This document shows positions 1 through 11,477 of a DNA stretch of 64,000 nt, one piece after another. This DNA is from Anisakis pegreffii (taxonomy: Eukaryota; Nematoda; Chromadorea; Rhabditida; Anisakidae). The stretch spans positions 1 through 64,000 of the forward strand of contig JAPYMA010000228.1 in the NCBI GenBank assembly GCA_035041965.1. Direction: 5' to 3'. The notes beneath the pieces were generated by a model. The model saw only the letters and a list, made by a program, of their open reading frames with translations. It was not told the origin of the DNA and made no database searches. Position 1 is the stretch's first letter. Every line of letters begins with the position of its first letter. Made by a program: the position numbers and the translations under genes.

Positions 1-798
1 CAGACCTACCGCTAACTTCATAAGGCTATTCATACCCTACGTTCATGAAACTTAGTTTTATAGGGTATTTTTCTTCCTTCGATAAGCCAGTGCACCTATT
101 GACAACGCCTGCTACAGTTCCTGTTGTAACAAGCTAAATAACTATTCTGTTATGCGATACCTCCACCTCTAAGCAGCGACCAGTTCCGGGGGCTTATTCC
201 TCAGCTATGAGTTTACTAGGCTACTGTTGTGTTGCGCATAGATTACTGAATACTTCTCTGAATCGCATGCCTGAGTTTGATCAGATCAGTTCATGTGCGC
301 ATGAATTTACGAGAACTTGAAGTTGAATCCAGATCGAGGTCAGTCAATCTCAAGCGGTGTCGAATCCGCTAGATGGTACGTCAACTCAAGATAATTTGTG
401 GTGAAAATCCAGTCAAGGCGTTTCAAAGTTTTTGCTCAGTGAGCTTTTAATACAGCTACAGTCTAGCTAGGTTAGGTTAATTTTGCGTCAAGTAGAACTA
501 ACATCAGAAAATGTGCTACTCTCATACAATGCTGGAGTCCAACAGGGTTCATGTAGTAGAGTCCACTTTTGGGACAGGGGGTTGGGAGGGGAATGACGGC
601 TGCACAAACGGAAAAAATTTTTCAATTAGGTGGGATGGGCCATACATAAGGCCAGTCCAAGTCCCTACCTCTGGCTCCAGAGTTGAGCGGGTCATCACGT
701 GCCGCATCCCTCCTTCGCCCTACCCACAACCCTTGCAAAAAAGTTCATAATGTTGACAACAATGATAAATATACAAAATGAATAAATAAATAAATAAT
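1..798. other. Unassigned flank; probable decayed retroelement tail at 530-798
   Basis: No gene is recognised. Bases 530-760 are clearly richer in G and C than their surroundings and end in a short AATA-type simple repeat (about 779-798). That layout resembles the 3' end of a non-LTR retroelement, and the same kind of tail occurs near 52005-52024. The 79-codon open frame at 511-750 has no recognisable domain and looks like chance. The retroelement reading is an inference from composition and tail only. Confidence 0.3.
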
Positions 799-3700
799 GA
801 AAACATACATGACAATTTGTGGCATTAAACATCAGTACATATATACAAATCAATTGATTGACAATATCAAAGAATTAATAGAAAACAAAATTTGGTATTA
901 CAATTTCCCTTTGATATCGAGTTCTTTCATATGACATTTTCTCATTTTCAATTGGATTGAATGAAAAATTTGGAGAATTTTCATTAAATTTTAGAATCGC
1001 CATCTATTAGAGAACCACTAAACTTGTACTGCCCGCTAAACTTCTCAGCTCGTGACAATACAGTGATAATTACATTAATAACAATAACATAATACAATAA
1101 TAGCGCAACCAATATTAACAACTGAATTAAAAATCACTAAAAAAATCCCCCAGTTAAAACAAACGACGCATCAATAATATCTTTGGGAACATATTTCGAT
1201 TAACAATGATAAGTTTAATAACATTCAACAATGCATCACAATATCTACCACTGTATTGTCATATCATGTGAACAATTTTGTTACAAATAAAGTTCGTTTA
1301 CATGCAATTAACTATTCTGCACATACAAAATAATTTACAATATTCATCAATGAATTAAAGAATGAAAGAATAAAGCATGCAAAAAAAGTGGTCACTGACC
1401 ACGACTTAATTTTATTCTTGGTTCCTAAGTTCTATTAGAAGTGAAAATAAATAATAAAAAATGAGGAGTTGTTCAACTCCGGATTATTTATTCAACTTCT
1501 AATGAAAAGAAAATAAAGTTTAAACTCCTAACCCGGCGCTTCCATGCGCTATCTTGTCATATTTTTCGCTTATTGGGGTGCGGTTGTTGTAATTTTGTTA
1601 TTGATTTTGATACCTTATATTTTGATACTGTTGTTTTGATGCTGAACTGTCATCGTCATTCATCGAACACGTATCCGTCGAAAAAAAAATCATCCAAACA
1701 CGATCCATCCAAATAAAAACACTATCCATCCGAACTGAATATTTATATCAGGTAATTTATATCAGATCACGAGAAATTAACAAGACCGAATGACAATCAA
1801 TTCATTTCAAACCACTAAGTAACAAACTAAATCATCACACAAATGATTCAATTCCTCACCTTCGGTTTGAGGTGATTAGCAGTGATTAGCAGCATTGTTG
1901 ATGCTGTCACTTTTTGTACGATGTTCCCAGCACTGTGCATATCTGGAACAGTATTAAATGAATAATTTGCAATTTTCATCAATTTCATTTCAAAACAATC
2001 CGAACGATTCATACGATTATCATTGATAAGTTTGCCTCACGAGCAACTAATATTTCATACCGATTATAGCGGGTGTATTTCAATGCTGATAAAATATTAA
2101 GTATCACTGATACTAAAATCATGAATAACATAAACAAAGATGAACGACTCCACCGCGTAAAACATTCGTAACAGAAGCAAATGACTATCAATGTTAGGAG
2201 TAAAGCAGTCACTGTGATATGATCTGTGGTGATCAATTGCTATGGTCCCATCAACAGATCAAAGAAATTCACAGAGTGCACATTTGTGATCACATTTATG
2301 ATCAGAACGACAGAGGATGTGCACATTATTATGCCATACAGCTAGTCGATGAATTCCAATATTTTTGGAAAAAAATTGATATTTCGTCGAAAACATTCTG
2401 CATAATCTTAGAAGCTGTTTCATTGCAGCATGTAGATGAAATTCGGTGGTACATTTCGTTGCAGTTCGATGCAGTTCCATTCTTCGTTGATAATCCTTAG
2501 ATTATCGACGGAGATTGGAACTGCATCGAAATTTATAGGAATAAATCAAACGAATTGAAATTGATATAAATAAATCAAAAATTCATACGAATAAATGTAT
2601 CAAATGGAAGCAATCGTAAAATTTAGTTAGCGAATTGAAAGCGATTTAAGTCATCTTAGTGGGGTTAGATGGGGTGAAAATCGATTGACAGGCGGGGTGT
2701 TTGTTGTCGTCAACTGGTCGAGAATTATCGAAATAGCATCGCGAAGACTAGTGAGAAGGAAAATAGCATGGGAATATACGAGAAAGTAGAGATGCAGAGG
2801 TCTCATGAATACTGAGTGTCATGCATCGGATGCGAGCGTGTGTAGGTGTACACGTGTGTGTTTAAAGCATTGTAAGCATGGAACGTCGTTTGACGTTTTT
2901 TGATACAGCGCATACAGAAGGCTATTGCGAAATTCGAGTGTACTGAGTAAACAACACCGTGAAATGTTTTGATCTCTGATCATCTGTTTGACAGTGCATC
3001 ATTGAAATTGTATCATGAAAAGGAAGTTCGGATTTGGAAGTCTCCAGATTCTCCACTTTCCGAAAATTATGTTTTGTCGGGTCATGTCGTCAAAGTGAAA
3101 TGATCAGTCGAAGTCTATCGTATTATTCCTACTGATAATTGGATTTATCATCGCTCCTGCGAACATTACGAACCTAATTCTTAACGCAATTTCGCCTCTG
3201 GCTATCCATTGGCATTGCTCGTTCGAATATAAATTTCTAACGCTTCTCGTTGATTTTTCAAGACTAGTGCTCATTTTTCGAAGTTACTGTCCATAATCGT
3301 CGACTCTGTTTAGTTTTTGCGAAAAATTTATGTATTTCTTTCCACTTTAACGTGATTTTGGCTATCGTTTGGAAGGTTTCTCGAGCAATTCTAGCATGCA
3401 TTTACGTCCCGAAGCGATGCTTTCCAAAACATGTCTTGTTCATGTCAAAAATCAACATTCCATTGATGCAGTCGGAAGTATCATCCAATGTATCATCCAT
3501 TGTCGGTCATACTAATATCATCAAGTTTCATCAAGATTTTCGGTCACAATTTCTTCTCCATCCATCAATCTGATAATGTGATCAGTTAACGGTCAACATT
3601 CGCTAGTGTTCTTGATCTGCATTCTTAGCTGAATTCTTCTGTTCATGTGTCACAGGACGACCTTATAAAAATTCTTATGTACTGTTGACAGTGAATGCAC

Positions 3701-4027
3701 GTCGAGTGAATTCACATAATACCTTCTATCTAAAACTTACCTGGTTCAGTATCATATAAATTTACTTCATTTCAGTCCTTAAAAAAAGAATTGTCCAATT
3801 CAAACCTGAAAACCTCTTAACTTAAAGTAATAGATTAAGATCGCTGGTGCTGTATGATGGGGAAGCTTGAAAATCCGATGAGATAAAATTCTGGCTTTTA
3901 TGTGTTCTTAAATGTGTTTATCATTATTCAGTTACATCACAGACTTCATTCCACGTTTCCTAGTGTACAAATCATATGTTTCATTCTAATAGTGCAGGTT
4001 TGGTGAGAACAAGAGGCTATATTTCAG
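799..4027. other. Intergenic, no gene supported
   Basis: AT-rich sequence with only short open frames of no recognisable similarity. The one structure that stands out is the long hairpin at 2465-2530, listed separately. Short ATG frames at about 2880 and 3015 are too short to call. Confidence 0.5.
2465..2530. repeat. Long near-perfect hairpin
   Basis: Two 31-nt arms (2465-2495 and 2500-2530) are separated by the 4-nt loop CTTA. The arms pair with only three differences, two of which could be G:U in RNA. The outer end of the stem reads TTCGATGCAG against CTGCATCGAA. The tiny loop argues against an ordinary microRNA precursor; a small palindromic repeat is more likely. Confidence 0.75.
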
Positions 4028-4237
4028 ATAAAAGATGCCATTTTCGAAGGAGTCGGTTTACACAAACAAGTTATTGTCAGTGTAGCCATACAGCATTCTT
4101 TGCCGATCGAGTATATTGACAAACTGAAACTGATTGAAGATAACGGTTTTGTAGGTAAAATTAATATGGATTTAGATGCCATCAAACATTTGAATTATAC
4201 ACTTAATAGCGACAATGGTAACGCTATTGAAAATTGA
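4028..4237 (+). CDS. Orphan putative exon, 69 codons open to a TGA stop
   Basis: A good acceptor (ATATTTCAG) is followed by 69 open codons and a TGA. The frame has no ATG near its start, so if it is real it is a terminal or internal exon. The product begins IKDAIFEGVGLHKQ and contains HSLPIEYIDKLKLIEDNG. Codon use looks coding-like, but I recognise no family and found no convincing upstream exon. A possible donor (GTAG|GTAAAATT) lies near 4155. The 3' part abuts the dispersed repeat at 4288. It could be a real exon, a pseudogene remnant or chance. Confidence 0.35.
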   Translation: MKDAIFEGVGLHKQVIVSVAIQHSLPIEYIDKLKLIEDNGFVGKINMDLDAIKHLNYTLNSDNGNAIEN

Positions 4238-4287
4238 ATTTCCCGTTGAAGCCGATTATTCTGAAGCGGTGTTTCTCATGCTTGGAA

Positions 4288-4425
4288 GCTGCATTACCCT
4301 CTCTGATGGTCTGGCAGGCCGTCATTACCCACCTTCCTTTCCCTTTACAAGACGTCAGGAGCAAACCGGAAGCAGGTCCGGAAACCTCCTTGGTTGGCAT
4401 GAAGGAAATTAATTTTCTGCCAAAG
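4288..4425 (+). repeat. Dispersed repeat, copy 1 (partner at 59270-59445)
   Basis: Shares blocks in the same order with 59270-59445: GGAAGCT-CATTACCC, then CGTCATTA, then a pyrimidine-rich stretch, then CGTCAGGAGCAAA-CGGAA and GGAAACTAAT-like sequence. The two copies are diverged but collinear. I see no terminal inverted repeats, so its type is unknown. Confidence 0.6.
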
Positions 4426-4429
4426 AACA

Positions 4430-5775
4430 ACTACTTCACGATACATTAGTTCGCTAACTGGTTGGAATGCTCTAACAGACCCAAATCACTCCTCAAAAGA
4501 TAAATTACGCCCTATGAGAAACACTGACCTATAGAACGTGAACTCCTGATGAACGGGTTCTTGATTACATTATATGTTCGAAAGGCTCGTTGTTCAACAT
4601 TACTTACTAACGATAAGTATCATTACTAACAATAACTAATTGCATATTACTAATTGACTGATTTCCATTGACCACACGGTTTCATTGACTCTCATTCCTT
4701 ATTGTTAGATAATCTTAGTGTGGATTTCTTTTAAAATTTTCATTTTCATGTGTTCTGATCATGAAATATTTTGATCATTATATGATCGTGTGTCTTCATC
4801 AATAGAAATTATCGTTCCGTTCATGGATTAAATCATGCTTTCGATGTGATATTTTGCGTGTCCACAGCCGCCAACTATCACAATTTACTTCTGGTCACAT
4901 TGCTCCACTATTGTCTCATTCAGTCTCTTCTACATCGTGCTAGCGTAATTGCATCGTCCTATTACATTCTCTTCCGGTGCATAGGAACGAATAATGAGAT
5001 GTGTTTAATTGTGTTGCATACAAAAAAAACATGTTCGAATGATGTTGGTCACTCAGACAAAATTATCTAATAATATGAAATTCTTATTGTTGAATATACT
5101 CAATTAATAATAAACATTATATGAGCAGTCTATGAAAAACAGTAAACACATAATCAGAAACCAACAAATAGTCTCGGAAACCTCATCAAATTTTGAAAAT
5201 ACAATGAAATGACAACAACAATCGTAATAATCAATCACAATAACAATAATTGATAACAATACAAAATCATAATCAATAACAACAACAAGAGTAATTCCAT
5301 TTAGAAGCATATTTCAATTTCAATGTCTCAGTTCATCGGTGCTCCATACGCATCAGGCATTCGCTCGATTGAATACCGATACTGCCTTATATACATTATT
5401 GGAATTCCAGGAATTTTACGCCCAGCTAGCTACTTGAGATATATTCAAAAAATCAGCTAAGCAGAATTGCTCAGCAATATGTGCATTTTTCTGAATCTAG
5501 AGGTTCTGAGGAATCGAACAGTCTAGAGAAATGCCTATCTTACTGGGCAAACCTGAGAGTATCGTTAGCTTGAAGAAGGTGACCTTAGATTGATTGATCA
5601 GTAGTGATACAATGTATTGAAATGAGCATCGCACCGCCACCTGAGATGTGTTCAGAATATCTCTTCATGTAAGCAAATTCTTCCAACGATATATATATAC
5701 TTTTCTGAATATACATATTTTCTAAGTATATTTAAGAATTTCAACTTGTTACTTGCTTCCTTGTTACTTGTTTTG
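4430..5775. other. Intergenic, nothing recognised
   Basis: AT-rich sequence with short open frames only. 5200-5290 holds ACAATAA-like low-complexity sequence. No domain, RNA gene or element boundary was found. Confidence 0.5.
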
Positions 5776-6052
5776 CTTGTTACTTGCACATCGAGCGGCT
5801 GTATTGTTGATCGTTGTGAGCGATCGACGGAAAATTTATTTTGTAGAGTTATGATTATTCATTGGATTAGTATTTGGCTACGTTTAATTATGCAAAGTAT
5901 TCACGGCAACTAATTAAATAATCGGTTGTGTTCACTTGGCCTCCTCGCCTAGCCAGCGGGGTGGCATCAATCAAGGCTAAAACAGTGCGAACGGAAACGC
6001 GGGCATTGTGGCCAGCAACGTTACAAACGTTTGATAGCCTAGCCAATCCAGG
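5776..6052 (+). mobile_element. SINE-like repeat, copy A, with LINE-derived 3' tail
   Basis: About 280 bp, collinear with the inverted copy at 18931-19205 from a start near TTACTTG-ACATCGAG through GCCTAGCCAGCGGGGTGG to CCAATCCAGG. The last 75 bp or so (from CGAACGGAAACGC to the end) match the 3' end of the RTE-like LINE at 29979-30943, including the block GCATTGTGGCCAGCAA and the terminal CCAATCCAGG. The first 200 bp do not match that LINE. A head of separate origin joined to a LINE 3' tail is the layout of a SINE mobilised by its partner LINE. I see no convincing Pol III box B, so an internally deleted LINE derivative remains possible. No clear target duplication was seen. Confidence 0.65.
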
Positions 6053-6056
6053 TAAT

Positions 6057-7404
6057 GTTCAAGAATACTTTCAAATCCGAATCGACAACAGCTGGGGGCT
6101 GAGTCGTTGATGATTAAGAAACGAGTGAATTGTATGGCCGCACCAACTTTTCTGGCGAAGACATGACTCATTGTTTGTTTGCGATGAATTAATGTACTGA
6201 AGCTCAGCAATTGCAAGGCTGTGTCGACAGTAATAATAACATTATTGTTGATGGGTCGATTTTGATCGTATTTTGATCAAACAGGCGAATCAGCCCGCAG
6301 AAGATAAATAGGCAGAATAAAGGATAGAATGATTTGGTTGTCCTGAATGATAATATGAAAATGAATTGCTTATTAATGAGATAGTTTTCATATTCTATTC
6401 GTATTGTATTTCTGTGTTCTTGAAACTGCTATTTTGGTGATTTATGACATGAATCATTTGACTAATCGATTATTATTATTTAAGTAAGAGTGATATATAG
6501 TACGAATCATTCGATTATCAACTAATTTGATCCATTAACTGACTGAATTATTGTTATTATCATTACGCTCCCGTCGAATGTGTTGCCTCATGAATTGATC
6601 ATTAATGTTATGTGCGGTTTAGTCACCTAACTCTGAGGGTAATTAAGGATAGCTCACAACAGTCGTTACAAATACTGAACACCTTACGTAACCTCAATGC
6701 CTCAAATGTGAACCCTCGTTTCTATCTATCAGATGCATAAACGAAATTCATCAAACGTGCACGAAAGATGTTTCTAATAACAGAAGAAGCATGAATGGGC
6801 GGATAATCACAATAATGGATTGAAGTGGAATGAAGTGTCATTTTAATCTCATAAAAACAACAATCGAATAACATTCAACAAATACGAAATTAATCAGCCA
6901 TTCATAATCAGTTTCAAAAACAACGTAGTCGAGTACATATCAACATTATTTATGAATAAACTCTTCAAAACCAACATTAACAACAACAATAACATGAATA
7001 AATTCTTTGAAAAAAAGGAAAAGTAATTCAAAGAAATTTTCATACATAAAAATTTCAGGCAATAATGTCTAAGAAATGTCGCATAAGTTTGCTCATAAAA
7101 ACAGTTAGCGAATGGAAAGCTAGATGAAAAAAATAACAAGGAAAATTCAACGACTGGAAATTTTACGAAAAGAGAATGGTGTGTAATTTGAGATATATAA
7201 ACTGAAAAGATGCAATATTTCTGAGGTTCCAACATTATACGAAGATACTCGAAATTAATATGCAAACTATATCAAAAATATTCAAATTATAGTGATTTTT
7301 CATATGCAATTGGTAAAACAATGAGTTTGTAAATGATGACGAGTGAGCACTATAAAAGAATCACTGCAAGCAGTACGAGCACTCACAAGCAATTAATAGA
7401 ACAA
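6057..7404. other. Intergenic, 3' of the GNL3 gene
   Basis: AT-rich sequence without a supportable gene. The 123-codon minus-strand frame at 6894-7265 is a low-complexity, phenylalanine- and leucine-rich translation of AT-rich DNA and has no family features. Confidence 0.5.
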
Positions 7405-10400
7405 CTACATTTGTATATCCTCGAAGCTATAATCCGCTTGCTTCTTACCCGAAACATCATCCTTTATTTCAGCCATATTCATTGAATCGGCAAGTGCATC
7501 CGCTTTTCGTGCTGAAATTGAACGTGATTTAACGACTCTTGCGATGAATATTCAATATTTTATTTATTTCAAAAAAACTCCATTCCTTAAATCGCAATGG
7601 TATTTTTCATTCAATACGAGACAAATAAAATGATGATGAAATTCTATACAAATTATCCGATATGGTTATCGAGAAGCAGTAATAAGCATTAATAATAATA
7701 ATGTGAATGACAATATGATCCACAGATAAAGTTCACATTCACTGCCTTTAGCTATTATGATGAATTTGTGATCATGACAAAATCTAGTTGTTTTGTGAAT
7801 TATAACATAAACGAAGAATCTCACCGATTTTTTTACTTTTCTTTTTGTGCTGCTTCAATGCCTTTTTGATGCACCGATTCAACTGAACATTGCCAGTGAT
7901 ACTCAACGATTCAGGAAGCACATTTTCGATCGGTGATTCTTCCACTTTACTTTTCTGTAATAAATTAGCTTTCAGTTTAATGTTAATGCAGCAATCTGAC
8001 TGTACACTTGTGACATTCAATACACATTTAAGTAAAAGCAGAAAGAAATTGCCTTCGAGTTAGGCACAACAACGATTCGTTGTTCAGTTGTTGCATCAGT
8101 GCCATTTGTTTCCATATGCGCTTCTTCAGTCTCATCCATCTCTTTCTTATACAAACAACCTATATCCATTGCACTACTCGATGGTAGACCTTCAACGATG
8201 CATATGATCAGTGCATATTATTTCAATGATTTCGTCATTTGGTGGAATGAAGAACAAAAATTACTGCTCTTTTGACTGCATCAGCAAGATAGGTGCGTTA
8301 ATGAAAATACACGGCGAAAAAGAGAAAATATCTCGAGAACACACAATCATGTCAATGATTTACCCATATGAATAAACACATTTTTAAAGAGGAACTGAAA
8401 ACAGAACGAGAATTTGCAGACCTTCAACAATGATTTTTTGTTCATTATCAAGTGCATCCAGATCAAATTCTTTCGAGAATTCATTCAGCAATTCAGAAGA
8501 GCAAAATGTTCGATTTGATTCATCACTTTCCACTTGCACTGGTGGTTCAGTGTAATAACGAAGTTTACCACTGTTCCAATCATTCAGCACCTCAATCGGA
8601 GTACGACGTTATTTTAAATATTTAGCCATTATAAAAGAACAAGTATTTTTCCACAGAATCCAGTCGTTTTGAATCTTTTAAAAAGACGGTAATCAATGAT
8701 AAAAGCAACTAGGAAACAAAACCACAACTTACATGTTTGGCTGCAGCGCTCAGATCAGGTCTAGCGCCTTTCTTCAGACGTCCCAATTTTCGTGCCATTA
8801 AGGCTAGAAACTGCTCGCATGAGTCAAATTCAGCTATCATGTACTGCATCATTAACTGCAAGCAAAAACAAGTGAACAAATCTGTTAACCGCGTATATGC
8901 TTGAATAAAGAAAGCAAAGTGAAGGACAATGACAGCGACAATAAATAGAGATGAACCGTTTCACGACTGCATCGCTTCAAGATGGCTTGTACAGGTGGGA
9001 TCGGATCTGTGATAGATTCAATACGAATTGCATTTTTGAGCGCAAGTTCGACAGCATCCAAATCATTCTGTTTGCTCAGCACAACACCTGGTGAATCTAA
9101 TAATCGAATGTGTTGATCTAATTCAATCTGCTGAACTTGCCTAAACTTCATGAATCATTTTCTTCTTTATTATATTACCTTCATGAATGAACAGCTAAAA
9201 ACATGCAATCAAAACAAGCTAAATGAATCAGTGAAACATAAATGAACAAATAACGCAAAAAAATACTAGAAAAATTAATAACCAAGTAAACAAAGAACAC
9301 GAAAAACATACTTCGTTATTCCTGGTAGAGCACCAACATTGCAAGCACGTCTACGTTTCAAACTATTTATCACACTACTTTTACCAACATTTGGATAGCC
9401 TGAATTAATGTCATAAAATAAACAAATTTGTACACTCGTAAAAGATCACATCACATAATGAGACAAACCTGAATGTAATGAATGAATAAAAATGGAAGAT
9501 AACACTAAATTTTACCAACCAATAATGCCAACAGTGATTGATGTTTTTATATCTTTATTACGGCAATAATTTCCGAAGAGTTTCATCAAAATGTCAGCAC
9601 CAATACATTTAGATCCACTCTCTGAATGAGCCATACCCATTTGACGACCCTAAATTGTGTGATGTAAAATAAATGCCTGTTGCAACTTCTGGCTTATTTC
9701 TTCATCTTCGTTAATTAATCGAATCGACTATTCAAAATGAAAAACGTATAGTATGACTAACAAGTCGTTGAGATTGTTGTTGCGTTGATGCTCTGAATGC
9801 AATTGTTGGAAGTTGATTTCGCAGATAGGTTAACCAATTTTTAACATTCTCTTTAGGCACCAAATCGATCTTATTCAACAAAAGTACCAGTCTCTTGCCT
9901 GAGCTCATTACCAACTGTTCCATGTCAGCGCAACGACCACCTAGTGGATCCCTTGCGTCCAACACCTTAAATGTCGTAAATCAACTACCTTTCCATTCTG
10001 TTAAAATCCCCATTCCAACAACAACATAATTCAGATAAACCTCAATTAGTGTAAGGCATGATTTGAAAGTTATTTTACTTACTTTCTGAAAGATTATACT
10101 TGCTAAAACAAAAAATCAAAAAATAGAAAAATGTGAACCCACCTCAACAACGATATCCGCTGATTCAATCGTTTTTCTAACTTCTTTTGCGTATGCTCTG
10201 ATCGTCTTATCATTAAGTACAAACGCCTTTTCGCTCTTATCCTCCGAAGCACTTCCCTTAATAATTGTATTTTAGAGAATAAAATTATCATTGCCCTTAA
10301 CACTGTAAGAGAATCGTGTACATGAAGAATACCGTTTGAGTGGCACCAGATGGTAAGCTATTGGCTGAATTGATTAGCGACTGATTATCGCTCAGTTTAC

Positions 10401-11477
10401 GCTTCATGCCAACTTCCACCTTAATCGTTTTTTTCTGTTGACATTTTCTTAATTCAGCATCCTCGCGAGCCTTTTCTGCTTCGAATAACAGTTCTTCTTT
10501 GAATGGACATTTGTTTGGAACGTTTATGATCTTTTCGTGACCTTTCCGCTTTTGTCCTGCTATAATTCGTTTCAAATTCACATAATTTGCTGATTCAATC
10601 GCTCGCTTGTTCATTATACTGATTACATTCGCAATCGATCCATTTGTGGCCCGCCTCATAACCAGTGAAACAACCGATAATTAGTGCAATAAAAGTGGAG
10701 AGAACTACACAGCAATAAATCAATATTGCTAACAGAATGGTTTAGAAAAATGAGAAGAGAATTCACGAAAATTGAAAGTGAACTGAAATGCAGTGAATTA
10801 AACGTTCATAAACCAATAAAACGCACGCCTTCAATAAGTTACAAGTAGAGAACCACAATTAGATAATAAGGCTTGAATTTCTTTTTAAATTGGTATAAAA
10901 CAACTTCATACAACCTACCACTTTTCTTGGCCAATTTTTTCAATTTTCGATTATGTTCTCGAACTTTTTTCTCAATTTTGAACCGCTTCGCAGATGCTAG
11001 TCGTTTACTTGGCTTTTCTGAATGATTGATTAAATGTAACAAATCAATGGAAACACAACTGTAGAACATGCTGCTTTCAAATTGATTGCATATTCTGAAT
11101 CCGAAGTTGCGATCATAATTTTTCTCTATCGCTCATCAGTTTTCAGCGAAAATTAGTGGAAGACGCAAGGTACCATCGTGTAATCAGATTGAACACTCTT
11201 CGCCTAATGCACTGCTTAAAAGTGAAATGAGTGACGAAGAGGGAGAATGGCACGTGAAAGATAGTACAGTAAAAGAGGATTTGAAGAGTGTTAGATGAAA
11301 AACAGACTGACAAGAAATGAAAGTCACTTTTGGATTTGAAGCATAGAAAAAAAACTGCCCAAGGAAGTGTTGAACACTTCAGGAAAATATAACTCACATG
11401 GGAACATGTAAAAGTTTGGAATAGACGAGAGTGGATTTCAAGTAAGCAATTAACTTACTTAAACAATATTTGGCCAT
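7405..11477 (-). CDS. GNL3: Nucleostemin / guanine nucleotide-binding protein-like 3 (nematode NST-1), 13 exons, about 575 aa
   Basis: Nucleolar GTPase of the YlqF/YawG family, needed for pre-60S ribosome maturation and cell proliferation. Exons (high to low): 11477-11459, 11017-10919, 10556-10333, 10256-10143, 9965-9762, 9649-9520, 9399-9312, 9140-8957, 8855-8733, 8590-8422, 8189-8053, 7954-7825, 7511-7405. The phases close to 576 codons. The start is [18 protein letters not shown], a basic nucleolar-type N-terminus like worm NST-1. The GTPase motifs are circularly permuted as expected: G4 ([12 protein letters not shown]) in exon 5 comes before G1 (GYPNVGKSS) in exon 7 and G3 (LLDSPGVV) in exon 8. 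The conserved [14 protein letters not shown] follows in exon 10. The C-terminus is lysine-rich and ends EDIQM. The end of exon 11 is uncertain: either a GC donor (AAG|GCAATT at 8053) or a weak GT at 8074 keeps frame. The identification is strong. Confidence 0.93.

Noticed and set aside
6894..7265. 123-codon minus frame, highly hydrophobic
   Set aside because: Poly-Phe/Leu translation of AT-rich DNA; no start context or family.
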